DNA of 64,000 nt, taken from Neorhizobium galegae bv. orientalis str. HAMBI 540. Its GTDB lineage: Bacteria; Pseudomonadota; Alphaproteobacteria; Rhizobiales; Rhizobiaceae. The notes under the pieces were generated by a model that ran no database searches, was not told the DNA's origin, and worked only from the letters and a program-made list of their open reading frames with translations. Shown piece by piece: positions 36,348 to 45,129 of the stretch; positions within the stretch are counted from its first letter, which is position 1, and each line of letters begins with the position of its first letter. The stretch covers positions 682,001 to 746,000 of the forward strand of contig NZ_HG938353.1 in NCBI RefSeq assembly GCF_000731315.1. Reading direction: 5' to 3'. The position numbers and the translations under genes are program-made.

Positions 36348-37723
36348 ACAATCCGGTTGTTCTCGATCGTCAGATGCTTGAACCCCTGGGCCTGACCGTC
36401 TCCGCGAGCCAGCTCTGCCGTGGATGGCGCCTTCCAGCGATGGCCGATCACCGCGCCGTCCTTCACCGCCTCGAACAGGTTGCCGGAAATCAGGGCGCTT
36501 CCCGCCCCTTCGACCACGGTCACCGCGCAGCCGACTTTCGCTTGCCGGACGATGTTGTTGCTCACGAGCACGTTACGCAGGTACGGCCCGAAACCGAGCG
36601 CCATGCCCCAGAGCGGCACATTCTCGATGACGTTGCCGGTCACCGCGGTGTCCGCCTCGACGCTGATGCCGACGCCGAAGATCGCTTCGTCGAGCACATA
36701 GGGACCGGTGGACTTCAGGTTGCGGACGATGTTGTTGGCGACGGTCGCCAGCCGGCCGCCCTCGTTGAAATTGACGACCGAGATGCCGTTCGCCGCGCCG
36801 TCAATGATATTGCCCGAGACCATGGCGCCCTCGAAGGCGAATTCCGCATAGATCGCGGTCTCGCCGGAGGCGAGGCAGGTGTTGTTGGCGATCTGGGCGT
36901 TCGAGGCGCTGTTGGCGCGGATCGCCGAAAAGGCCGATTGCGAGATCTGGTTGCCGGTCACCATCACGTTGTCGGCCCGGAACAGATTGATCGCATTGCC
37001 ATACTGACCGGTGCCGCCATTGGTGGCGCCGATCCGGGAGATACGATTGCCGGAAACGATCGTGCCGTCGGCGCCCTTGGTCCACCGATGGATCAGGATG
37101 CCGCCATTGCCGCAATCGAAAACCGTATTGCCGGTGACCGAAAGCCCCGTACTTTCGACTGCATAGAGGCCATATTCCGCGGCGCCGGAAATCCGGCTCC
37201 GCTCGATCCGCCCGCCACAACGCTCGAACTGCACGGCCGTCTTGCGCGCGCCGATGACCTCGCAATTGTCGATGACGATTTCACCGACGCCGCGCATATG
37301 GACGAGCGCCGCACTCTGGTCGTCGAGCCGGCGGCTCGCCCCGTCGATGACGATGTTGGAAAGCTCGATGCGGCGCACCCCGTCGGCCGTAAGCATCCGC
37401 CCGTCACCGGAATAGACGAGCCGCGACGCGCCCGGCACGCCGGTGATGCGCGTGCCTTCGGGCAGGTCGAGATTGGACACCGGGTAGTTTCCGGGCGGCA
37501 GGAAGACCGGCATGTTCTGGCGCGCCGCCTTGGCGATAATCTCTGCGAGTTTGCGGTTCTGCTTGTCTCCACCGTCAGGCGTGACGCCATGCGCACCGGC
37601 ATCGATCGAGCCGCGCAGGTCGACCGACGGAAAGCCTTGTGGGGCCGAGAAAACGCGGGGAGGCAGGGTTCCGGCAGCCGCCGCCCCCGCGATCATCGTC
37701 AACGCCGCCCGTCTCGAAATCAT
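36344..37723 (-). CDS. Tat-exported right-handed beta-helix repeat protein
   Basis: A 459-residue protein starting MISRRAALTMIAGAAAAGTL, a twin-arginine signal. The rest is made of parallel beta-helix repeats with the recurring pattern 'V(S/T)GN.I', for example VTGNTVFDCGNGGILIHR and VSGNRISRIGATNGG. It matches the TIGR03808-type 'Tat-translocated repeat protein' known from alphaproteobacteria. Such folds bind or cut polysaccharide, but no catalytic residues can be named. Divergent from the GGDEF gene. Confidence 0.85.
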   Translation of the reverse strand: MISRRAALTMIAGAAAAGTLPPRVFSAPQGFPSVDLRGSIDAGAHGVTPDGGDKQNRKLAEIIAKAARQNMPVFLPPGNYPVSNLDLPEGTRITGVPGASRLVYSGDGRMLTADGVRRIELSNIVIDGASRRLDDQSAALVHMRGVGEIVIDNCEVIGARKTAVQFERCGGRIERSRISGAAEYGLYAVESTGLSVTGNTVFDCGNGGILIHRWTKGADGTIVSGNRISRIGATNGGTGQYGNAINLFRADNVMVTGNQISQSAFSAIRANSASNAQIANNTCLASGETAIYAEFAFEGAMVSGNIIDGAANGISVVNFNEGGRLATVANNIVRNLKSTGPYVLDEAIFGVGISVEADTAVTGNVIENVPLWGMALGFGPYLRNVLVSNNIVRQAKVGCAVTVVEGAGSALISGNLFEAVKDGAVIGHRWKAPSTAELARGDGQAQGFKHLTIENNRIV

Positions 37724-37790
37724 CCAGCGCCTCCTCCTGGCGTCAATAAAGCATTTTCTATGCCAGTCCTTTATATTGTTATTACGCTAA

Positions 37791-37828
37791 AAGTCTTGGA
37801 CAGCTCAGTAAAAAGACTTCTGTCCAAG
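37791..37828. promoter_or_regulatory. Overlapping, mutually exclusive inverted repeats
   Basis: CTTGGACAG (37795-37803) pairs perfectly with CTGTCCAAG (37820-37828). AAGTCTT (37791-37797) pairs perfectly with AAGACTT (37813-37819). The two pairings share bases 37795-37797, so only one can form at a time. It lies in the 226-base gap between the divergent beta-helix and GGDEF genes. An operator or an RNA switch are possible. Confidence 0.45.
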
Positions 37829-37949
37829 CTTCAACCATGGCAATTTCACGATGATTTTAAGCAACGATAAGGAATTCTCCGTCATGCTATAGGGCAATTG
37901 GCGCGAGTTCCCGCGTATTTTCTGTTGAAAATGAAAAGGAGGCACTCGG

Positions 37950-39479
37950 ATGGCGGGACCCATGTCGCATAGCATGCCCTTGACGTTTGCCCCCGATCCG
38001 CTCGACGAGCTCTGCAGCCGCCTCCTGCGCGTTTCCACCGACGGTGATATCGACCTCGACGTTGCCCTGGTCACGCTCGAACTGGAAACCCGTACCCTTC
38101 TCGATCAGCTCCCGGACTTCATTTACGTAAAGGACCGTCGCGGCCGCTTCGTCTTTGCCAATGCCGCAGCCGGGCGCAGCAGCAAGCTGCATGAAGGCAA
38201 CGACCTGATCGGCAAGACGGATTTCGACATTCTCGATCATGAAACCGCACGCGAACTGTTTCTGGTCGAACAGGAGATCATGTCGACCGGCGTGGCGATC
38301 GACGGTCGCGAGGAGCGCGTCAAGCTCGGCGATGGCCGTGTGCTCTGGCTTACCACCTCCAAAATGCCGCTGCGCGATGTTCACGGCCAGGTCGTCGGCC
38401 TGGTTGGCATTTCCCGCAACATTACCGAGCGCAAGCGCCAGGACAACCGCCGGCACGGCCATGCGCGTCTTCTCGAGATGATCGCCCGCGGCCAGCCTTT
38501 GACGGCGGTTCTGGATGCGCTGGTCAAAACGGTGGAGGATGAGCTGGACGACGTCACGGCCTCGGTCCTGTTTCTCGAAGAAGGTACGGACCGGCTGCGT
38601 CACGGCTCGGCGTCCAGCCTTCCGCCGGCCTATGTGAAACTGATCGATGGCATCGAGATCGGCCCGAAGGTCGGCTCCTGCGGCACCGCCGCCTGGCGGC
38701 GCGAACCTGTCTTCGTCAAGGACGTGCTGACCGATCCGCTCTGGGACAATTATCGCGAACTGGCGCTGAGATTCGGTTTTCGCTCCTGCTGGTCGACGCC
38801 GATCATGGGCGCGGACGGGCGGGTGCTTGGCACGTTCGGGCTCTATTCCGATGCACCGCGCGAACCGACCGAACTCGAGCTGGAGCTGACCGCGATGGCG
38901 ACCGATATTGCCGGCATCGCCATCGAGCGCGCCCGCTCGGAAGAGCGCATCCAGCACATGGCCCATCACGATCCGCTGACCGGCCTGCCGAACCGGACGC
39001 TGTTCTGGGCGCAGTTCAGCCGCGCCCTGCATGAGGCCCGCCGCGAGAAACGCAAAGTCACGGTCGCTTATCTCGACCTCGACAATTTCAAGCAGATCAA
39101 CGATACGCTGGGTCACGCGGCCGGCGACGAGGTGTTGAAAACACTGTCGTGGCGCATGGTCAACTGCGTCCGCGTCACCGATCTTCTGGTTCGCCTTGGC
39201 GGCGACGAGTTCGCGATCGTCTTCAGCAATGTCAGTCACGACGAACTCGGCCTGATGCGCCGGCTTCAGGAATTGAGAACCGCGATCTCGAAACCCATCG
39301 TCATCGACGACAAGAGCGTCACCGCCACCTGCAGCATGGGCGTCGCCTTCTTCCCGCAGGATGGTGAAACGCCCGAGGAACTGCTCGCCCGCGCCGACCG
39401 TGCCATGTACGAAGCCAAGGACCTGGGCCGCGACCGCCTGCGCGTTTCGCATGTCCCGGGCGACGGTCTCGGCATCTAG
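37950..39479 (+). CDS. PAS-GAF-GGDEF diguanylate cyclase
   Basis: A 509-residue enzyme that would make cyclic di-GMP. A PAS domain covers about 50-165 (LLDQLPDFIYVKDRRGRFVF), a GAF domain about 175-325 (GPKVGSCGTAAWRREPVFV), and GGDEF about 330-495. The active site LGGDEFAIVF is canonical, and RVTD lies five residues upstream as the RxxD inhibitory site. No membrane segment, so a cytoplasmic sensor. Unlike the EAL-CBS-GGDEF protein at 24 kb, the cyclase looks fully active. Confidence 0.92.
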   Translation: MAGPMSHSMPLTFAPDPLDELCSRLLRVSTDGDIDLDVALVTLELETRTLLDQLPDFIYVKDRRGRFVFANAAAGRSSKLHEGNDLIGKTDFDILDHETARELFLVEQEIMSTGVAIDGREERVKLGDGRVLWLTTSKMPLRDVHGQVVGLVGISRNITERKRQDNRRHGHARLLEMIARGQPLTAVLDALVKTVEDELDDVTASVLFLEEGTDRLRHGSASSLPPAYVKLIDGIEIGPKVGSCGTAAWRREPVFVKDVLTDPLWDNYRELALRFGFRSCWSTPIMGADGRVLGTFGLYSDAPREPTELELELTAMATDIAGIAIERARSEERIQHMAHHDPLTGLPNRTLFWAQFSRALHEARREKRKVTVAYLDLDNFKQINDTLGHAAGDEVLKTLSWRMVNCVRVTDLLVRLGGDEFAIVFSNVSHDELGLMRRLQELRTAISKPIVIDDKSVTATCSMGVAFFPQDGETPEELLARADRAMYEAKDLGRDRLRVSHVPGDGLGI

Positions 39480-39627
39480 GCTTCCCTTATCAAGATGGGA
39501 GCTACCGAGATATCGCCGGACTAACCAATAGCCCTGTTTGTGCAGTTCTTCGGCTGCCGCTTCGAGCGAGGTATCGAGGTCTCGTCACGGACATCCCCGC
39601 AGCAATATCTCCCGCAATGCCGGAAGC

Positions 39628-40203
39628 TTATGGCATCGGCCGAGGCGCTTCGGAAAGCTCGTCGTCCGACGATTTTTCCGGCGCCACGAAGATCTCTTCG
39701 TAACTCGACACGAATTTTTCGAACAGCAGCGAGAATGTGTGAAGTTCGTCTTCCGGCCAGTCCTCCAGGACGCGCGCGAGCAGGGAGCGTTTGACGGAAC
39801 GGATCTCGGCGAGCAGGCTGTCTCCGAGTTCGGTGCGCACGACCAGCGAACGGCGGCCGTCCGCCTGGGAGGCGTCGCGGCGCAGGATGCCGCGGGCGAC
39901 GAGATCGGCTACCAGCCGGCTGCCGCGCGAGGGGTCGATGCGCATCGCCTCGGCAATCGCGCCCACCGTTACCTCGCCTTCGATGCGGCGCATCACGTCC
40001 AGCACGTCTAGATGCGAAATTTCCAGGCCCGGCGCGATATTGGCAATCGCCGTGCGGCCGATGATCCGCCGGCCGATCAGAATTCGCATCCGCCCGAGCA
40101 TTTCGCTCACGCGGGCCACGTCCTCGGGGGAGGGTGAAGCAGCAGCGGGTTTCCGGCTCAAAAGGCTCTTGCTCGTCATGTTGGCGAACATATCAAAGCC
40201 CAT
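39628..40203 (-). CDS. MarR-family regulator of the adjacent MFS pump
   Basis: A 191-residue winged-helix repressor: LEISHLDVLDVMRRIEGEVT, AIAEAMRIDPSRGSRLVADL and the wing RRDASQADGRRSLVVR. I chose the ATG at 40203 with GGAAAG upstream; the frame continues further but without family match. It is divergent from the efflux gene with a clear inverted repeat between, the usual MarR-pump arrangement. Inducer unknown. Confidence 0.85.
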   Translation of the reverse strand: MGFDMFANMTSKSLLSRKPAAASPSPEDVARVSEMLGRMRILIGRRIIGRTAIANIAPGLEISHLDVLDVMRRIEGEVTVGAIAEAMRIDPSRGSRLVADLVARGILRRDASQADGRRSLVVRTELGDSLLAEIRSVKRSLLARVLEDWPEDELHTFSLLFEKFVSSYEEIFVAPEKSSDDELSEAPRPMP

Positions 40204-40252
40204 CAGGCTTTCCAACCGTTCTTTGCCCTGCGCATCAAAGTGCCGTTGACAA

Positions 40253-40273
40253 TTATATGCTGAAGGCACATAA
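40253..40273. promoter_or_regulatory. Candidate MarR operator over the MFS promoter
   Basis: TTATATGC-TGAAG-GCACATAA has 8-bp arms with one mismatch. A TTGACA at 40246-40251 precedes it with a -10-like CATAAA about 17 bases on, so the site covers the spacer and -10 of the efflux gene promoter and would also face the MarR gene. Confidence 0.6.
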
Positions 40274-40297
40274 ATTTCCGACACTTTGGATTGACCC

Positions 40298-41830
40298 ATG
40301 GATATGACCCGTCCGGCCCATGTGCCGCTTGTCGCCAACCACCGCCAGCGGTTGGTGATCTTCTGCTTTTTGCTGACGGCGCTGTTCATGGCGACGCTGG
40401 ACAACCAGATCGTCTCGACGGCGCTGCCGACGATTGTCGGGGAATTCGGCGAACTGGAGCGTTTCGGTTGGATCGGGTCGGCCTATCTTCTCGCCAGCAG
40501 CACTTCGATGCCGATCTACGGCAAGCTAGGCGATCTGTTCGGCCGCAAATACGTGATGCTGGCGGCGATCGTCATCTTCACCATCGGTTCGCTCACCTGC
40601 GGGCTCGCCTGGTCGATGGATTCGCTGATCGCCTCGCGCGTGCTGCAGGGGTTCGGCGGCGGCGGCATCATGGTGTCGATCTTCTCCATCAATGCCGACC
40701 TGTTCGAGCCGCGGGAACGGGCGAAATACCAGAGTTATTCGAGCCTGGTGATCATGGCCTCCGGCAGCCTCGGGCCGCTGCTCGGTGGCACGATGAGTGA
40801 ACTGTTCGGCTGGCGGTCGATCTTCCTCATCAACCTGCCGATCGGCATCATCGCGGTCACCGGCATTTCGCTTCTGCTTCCCTATCGCCGCCCGATCCGC
40901 AAGCCGAAGATCGATTATCTCGGCGCGGTCCTGCTGGCGGGAACCGTTGCGAGCGTCGTCGTTTGGGCCGACAGCGTCACGCTGTTCGGTTCGCTGGTCG
41001 CCTGGCAGTCGATGGTCGTCGTGGCGGCGGGCGCGCTCTGCGCCGTGCTCTGGGTCTTCGTCGAAGGGAAGGTGCCGGAGCCGATCGTGCCGCTGAAACT
41101 TTTCCGCGATTCGACCTTTTCCCTGTTCCTGATCGTCTCCTTCTGTACCGGCGCGGTGGCGATCGGCATGGCCAACTATTTCGCGCTCTTCCTGCAGACG
41201 ACCACCGGCCTGTCGCCGACGACCGCGAGCTTCTGCTTTGTCGCCACGACCCTCGGCATCGTCATCGGCTCGCTGTCGACCGGCCGGCTGATCTCGATCA
41301 CCGGCCGCTATAAGCCGTTCACGCTGATCGGCCTGTCGCTGAATATCGTTGCCCTGTTGATCTTCTCGCAGCTTCCGGTCGGTACCCCGATCTATATCAT
41401 CCTCGGCTTCATGCTGATGCAGGGCCTGGCGATCGGCTTCGGCCAGCAGGCGCCGATCATTGGCGTGCAGAATTCGGCCCCTCGCGAGGATGTCGGTGCC
41501 GCCACCGGCGCCGTGACGCTGATGCGCATGGCCGGCGCCTCGATTGCCATCTCGGTCTACGGCGCGATCGTCGCTGCCGGCATCAGGGGCGTCGGTACCA
41601 GCATTCCGGGCGTCGAGGATATAGGCTCGCTGACGCCGGTGATGATGATGGAACTGCCCGAGCCGTCGCGCCTTGCAGTCCACACGCTTTATACCGAGGC
41701 CTTCACGCCCGTGTTCATGGCCGGCAGCGCCATGGCGCTGATCGGTCTCATCGCCGCCCTGATGCTGAAACCTGCCCGGCTGCCGCAGGCGGTGATCGCC
41801 GAAAAGAAGCCGGCCACCGCTTCGGAGTGA
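40298..41830 (+). CDS. MFS drug-efflux transporter, DHA2 (14-TM) family
   Basis: A 510-residue membrane transporter with about 14 helices. LFMATLDNQIVSTALPTIVG is the DHA2 motif D1 region, YGKLGDLFGRKYVML motif A, and VLQGFGGGGIMVS motif B. EmrB/QacA-type proton-driven export of drugs is expected. Regulated by the divergent MarR protein, as inferred from the operator. Substrate unknown. Confidence 0.92.
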   Translation: MDMTRPAHVPLVANHRQRLVIFCFLLTALFMATLDNQIVSTALPTIVGEFGELERFGWIGSAYLLASSTSMPIYGKLGDLFGRKYVMLAAIVIFTIGSLTCGLAWSMDSLIASRVLQGFGGGGIMVSIFSINADLFEPRERAKYQSYSSLVIMASGSLGPLLGGTMSELFGWRSIFLINLPIGIIAVTGISLLLPYRRPIRKPKIDYLGAVLLAGTVASVVVWADSVTLFGSLVAWQSMVVVAAGALCAVLWVFVEGKVPEPIVPLKLFRDSTFSLFLIVSFCTGAVAIGMANYFALFLQTTTGLSPTTASFCFVATTLGIVIGSLSTGRLISITGRYKPFTLIGLSLNIVALLIFSQLPVGTPIYIILGFMLMQGLAIGFGQQAPIIGVQNSAPREDVGAATGAVTLMRMAGASIAISVYGAIVAAGIRGVGTSIPGVEDIGSLTPVMMMELPEPSRLAVHTLYTEAFTPVFMAGSAMALIGLIAALMLKPARLPQAVIAEKKPATASE

Positions 41831-41867
41831 TCTGGCGTCCGACCGTTTTTGCCCTATCTTCAAGGGC

Positions 41868-42878
41868 ATGAAACCAGAGGCGCTGCTTCATCCCACCCCG
41901 GCCGGGCTGTTCTGCCCGATTGGCCGTTTCCATGTCGATCCGGTCCGTCCCGTCGAGCGGGCGCTGATCACCCACGGCCATTCCGACCACGCCCGCGCCG
42001 GCCATGCCAAGGTTCTGGCGACCCGCCAGACGCTCGACATCATGCGGCTTCGCTACGGCGAGGATTTCTGCGGCGAGGAACAGGCAGCCTCCTTCGGCGA
42101 GGAGATCGATGTCGAGGGCGTGCGGGTGAGTTTTCATCCCGCCGGCCATGTGCTCGGCTCGGCCCAGATTGCCATCGAAAGGCAAGGGCTGCGCATCGTC
42201 GTTTCGGGCGATTACAAGCGCGGCGTCGATCCCACCTGCGCACCTTTCGTGCCGGTCGCCTGCGACGTCTTCATCACCGAGGCGACCTTCGGCCTGCCGG
42301 TTTTCCACCACCCGGATCCCAGGGATGAAATCGACAAGCTGCTCACCTCGTTGAAGCAGTTTCCCGAGCGCAGCCATCTCGTCGGCGCCTATGCGCTCGG
42401 CAAGGCGCAGCGGGTCATCCGGCTGATCCGCGATTGCGGTTATTCCGAACCGATCTACATCCACGGCGCGCTCGCCAAACTCTGCGATTATTACGTCGGC
42501 CAAGGCATCGATCTCGGCGATATAAGACCCGCGACCATCGAGAAGAGCAGCCCCGACGCCTTCAAAGGCGCGGTCATCGTCGGCCCGCCCTCCGCCTTCC
42601 AGGATCGCTGGGCACGCCGCTTCAACGAACCGCTGATCGCCTTTGCCTCCGGCTGGATGATGGTGCGCCAGCGCGCCAGACAAGGGGGCGTCGAACTGCC
42701 GCTGGTCATCTCCGACCATTGCGACTGGCCGGAACTACTGTCGACCATCGAGGAGATCGGCCCATCCGAAGTCTGGGTCACCCACGGCCGCGAGGAGGCA
42801 CTGGTGCGCTGGTGCGAGCTGAAGAACATCCCCGCCCGGCCGCTGCATCTGGTGGGTTATGAGGATGAGGGGGACTGA
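41868..42878 (+). CDS. Ligase-associated DNA exonuclease (MBL fold)
   Basis: A 336-residue metallo-beta-lactamase-fold nuclease of the CPSF73/Exo family: ITHGHSDHARAGH is the metal-binding motif, HPAGHVLGSAQI and VVSGDYKRGVDPT further metal sites, SDHCDWPELL near the end. In other bacteria this gene lies directly before an ATP-dependent DNA ligase and a helicase, forming a repair unit. Here the ligase follows after a 178-base palindromic repeat, and no helicase follows. Confidence 0.92.
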   Translation: MKPEALLHPTPAGLFCPIGRFHVDPVRPVERALITHGHSDHARAGHAKVLATRQTLDIMRLRYGEDFCGEEQAASFGEEIDVEGVRVSFHPAGHVLGSAQIAIERQGLRIVVSGDYKRGVDPTCAPFVPVACDVFITEATFGLPVFHHPDPRDEIDKLLTSLKQFPERSHLVGAYALGKAQRVIRLIRDCGYSEPIYIHGALAKLCDYYVGQGIDLGDIRPATIEKSSPDAFKGAVIVGPPSAFQDRWARRFNEPLIAFASGWMMVRQRARQGGVELPLVISDHCDWPELLSTIEEIGPSEVWVTHGREEALVRWCELKNIPARPLHLVGYEDEGD

Positions 42879-42911
42879 TGGCGAAGGACTTTTCCGTTCG
42901 TGCCGCCGACA

Positions 42912-43090
42912 CCCCCCTCTGGCCTGCCGGCCATCTCCCCCACAAGGGGGGAGATCGGATGTGGCACGGCCTTCCCCAAATAACTGCCGCTTTGTTTGCT
43001 GCAAAGCAGACGAGCCAGAACGAGGCAGTGGCGATGCCGCGAGTCGATCTCCCCCCTTGTGGGGGAGATGCCCGGCAGGGCAGAGGGGGG
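42912..43090. repeat. Palindromic intergenic repeat, copy B
   Basis: 46-base inverted arms (42912-42957 and 43045-43090) differ at two positions and share their sequence with copies A and C. Each arm holds the inner hairpin ATCTCCCCC/GGGGGGAGAT. It lies between the exonuclease and ligase genes, which elsewhere are adjacent, so it has likely inserted into the operon. The plus strand stays open through it in the ligase frame. Confidence 0.8.
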
Positions 43091-43122
43091 TATGCCACGC
43101 ACGCCATCGATGGGGTGGCAAG

Positions 43123-44748
43123 ATGAAAGCCTTCGCCACCCTCCTCGACCGCCTCGTTCTCACCCCGTCGCGCAACGGCAAGCTGACCCTTCTCGCCGAT
43201 TATTTTCGCGACACCCCCGATCCCGACCGCGGCTACGGCCTGGCCGCACTCGCCGGTGGGCTCGATCTGAAAAGCGTCAAGCCGGCCATGCTGCGCGACC
43301 TCGTGCTGGAACGCCTGGACCCCGTCCTCTTCCAATATTCCTACGACTATGTCGGCGATCTCGCCGAAACCATTTCGCTGGTATGGGATGGCGGCGCCAA
43401 GGATGTGATCGATGACGATCACCAGCCGCGCCTCGGCGAGGTCGTCACCAGAATGAATTCGCTCGGCCGTACCGAGGTGCGCTCCGCCGTCCGCGACCTG
43501 CTCGACAAGCTCGACCCGTCGAGCCGCTTTGCCTTCCTGAAACTTGTCACCGGTGCGCTCCGCATCGGCGTCTCCGCCCGTCTCGCCAAGCAGGCGCTGT
43601 CGGACATGAGCGGAAAAGACGTCACCGAGATCGAGACGCTCTGGCACGGATTGACACCACCCTATGAACCGCTCTTCGCCTGGCTGGAGGGCAGGGCGGA
43701 AAAGCCGGTCCTCGCTACGCCGGCGATCTTCCACTCGGTCATGCTGGCCAATCCGGTGGAGCCGGGCGATCTCGAAAAGCTCGATCCCGCCGATTACGCC
43801 GCCGAGTGGAAATGGGACGGCATCCGCGTGCAGATGTCGAGCTACGGTGGCACGAAGAAGCTCTATTCGCGCTCCGGCGACGACATCACCGGCGCCTTTC
43901 CGGACGTCGTCGGGTCGATCAATTTCGAGGGCGTCATCGACGGCGAACTGCTGGTCGGCGGCACCGCCCGCTCCAACAATCCGACCCGCACCTTCTCCGA
44001 TCTGCAGCAGCGGCTGAACCGCAAGACGGTGACGTCAAAAATGCTCGAAGACTACCCCGCCTTCGTGCGTGCCTACGACCTGCTCTTCGAAAGCGACCTC
44101 GATATCCGCGCCGAGACGTTTTTCGAGCGCCGCAGGCGGCTCCGCGACGTGATCGAACAGGCGCCGCACGACCGTTTCGACCTCTCCGAACTCGTGCCGT
44201 TCAGCACCTGGGACGAGCTCGACCGCATTCGCATCGCGCCACCCGATCCGGTCATCGAAGGGGTGATGATCAAGCGCAAGGACAGCCCCTATCAGGCCGG
44301 CCGCCTCAAGGGGCCATGGTTCAAATGGAAGCGTGATCCCTACAATATCGACGCGGTGATGCTCTATGCCCAGCGCGGTCACGGCAAGCGATCGAGCTAT
44401 TATTCCGACTTCACCTTCGGCGTCTGGGCCGAAACGCCGGATGGCGAGGAACTGGTGCCGGTCGGCAAAGCTTATTTCGGCTTTACCGATGCGGAGCTCG
44501 AAGTGCTCGACAAATTCGTGCGCGACAACACGATCGACCGCTTCGGGCCGGTCAAGGCGGTGCGGGCCGAGCGGGATTTCGGCTTCGTGCTGGAAGTCGC
44601 CTTCGAGGGCATCAACCGCTCGACCCGCCACAAATCCGGCGTCGCCATGCGCTTTCCGCGGATCGCCCGCCTGCGCCAGGACAAGCTGCCGCGCGACGCC
44701 GACCGGCTGGCGACCTTGACCGCGATGCTGGATGCCCGCGAGGGTTGA
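43123..44748 (+). CDS. ATP-dependent DNA ligase (exonuclease-associated type)
   Basis: A 541-residue cisplatin-type ligase. The adenylated Lys230 lies in EWKWDGIRVQ; DGELLVGG, KRKDSPYQAGR and WFKWKRDP are the other nucleotidyltransferase motifs, with an N-terminal DNA-binding domain of about 200 residues. I chose ATG 43123 as the frame further upstream runs through the palindromic repeat. The ribosome site is weak. Works with the upstream exonuclease in DNA repair, by family context. Confidence 0.93.
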   Translation: MKAFATLLDRLVLTPSRNGKLTLLADYFRDTPDPDRGYGLAALAGGLDLKSVKPAMLRDLVLERLDPVLFQYSYDYVGDLAETISLVWDGGAKDVIDDDHQPRLGEVVTRMNSLGRTEVRSAVRDLLDKLDPSSRFAFLKLVTGALRIGVSARLAKQALSDMSGKDVTEIETLWHGLTPPYEPLFAWLEGRAEKPVLATPAIFHSVMLANPVEPGDLEKLDPADYAAEWKWDGIRVQMSSYGGTKKLYSRSGDDITGAFPDVVGSINFEGVIDGELLVGGTARSNNPTRTFSDLQQRLNRKTVTSKMLEDYPAFVRAYDLLFESDLDIRAETFFERRRRLRDVIEQAPHDRFDLSELVPFSTWDELDRIRIAPPDPVIEGVMIKRKDSPYQAGRLKGPWFKWKRDPYNIDAVMLYAQRGHGKRSSYYSDFTFGVWAETPDGEELVPVGKAYFGFTDAELEVLDKFVRDNTIDRFGPVKAVRAERDFGFVLEVAFEGINRSTRHKSGVAMRFPRIARLRQDKLPRDADRLATLTAMLDAREG

Positions 44749-44813
44749 TTATATCGAAAACCGCCTATCTAAATCTCGAATATTGCAGATCTTGGTTCTT
44801 GGGGGATCATGAA

Positions 44814-45020
44814 ATGACGAAATCGAGCTTTATCACAAAGGGCATTGTTGCGCTTATCGGCTGCGTCGCAGCCGCTTATGTCGGTCAGGAACTCTTGGGC
44901 GGCGGCGCTCTGGGATGGGTGGCCGGCGGGATTATTCTTGGGGTGACCGCGGGGCCGTTTCTTCAGGCGCTCGTTCAGTGGCGCAAGGAGAAGGATGCCA
45001 TGCGTGCCAAGAAGCTATAA
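44814..45020 (+). CDS. Small membrane protein of unknown function
   Basis: A 68-residue protein with two hydrophobic stretches (GIVALIGCVAAAYVGQELLG and LGWVAGGIILGVTAGPFL) and a basic tail KEKDAMRAKKL. GGGGGAT precedes the ATG. I recognise no family. It is separated from the ligase gene by 65 bases and may use its own promoter. Confidence 0.6.
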   Translation: MTKSSFITKGIVALIGCVAAAYVGQELLGGGALGWVAGGIILGVTAGPFLQALVQWRKEKDAMRAKKL

Positions 45021-45129
45021 GCAATCCGACCTTCAAGTTTTCCTGTAAAGTTCGCGAATGAGTGAATGGACAGTGTTTCTTGCAAATGTTGATATCAGGC
45101 TGGCGAAACGCTCTTCAGGCTCATCACAT

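Noticed and set aside
37887..39452. 521-codon minus-strand frame over the PAS-GAF-GGDEF gene
   Set aside because: Its residues reflect the reverse reading of the signalling gene; no domain or ribosome site.
42859..43122. N-terminal extension of the DNA ligase through the palindromic repeat
   Set aside because: The translated repeat has no protein features and the ligase family starts at the MKAFA segment; the open frame is chance.
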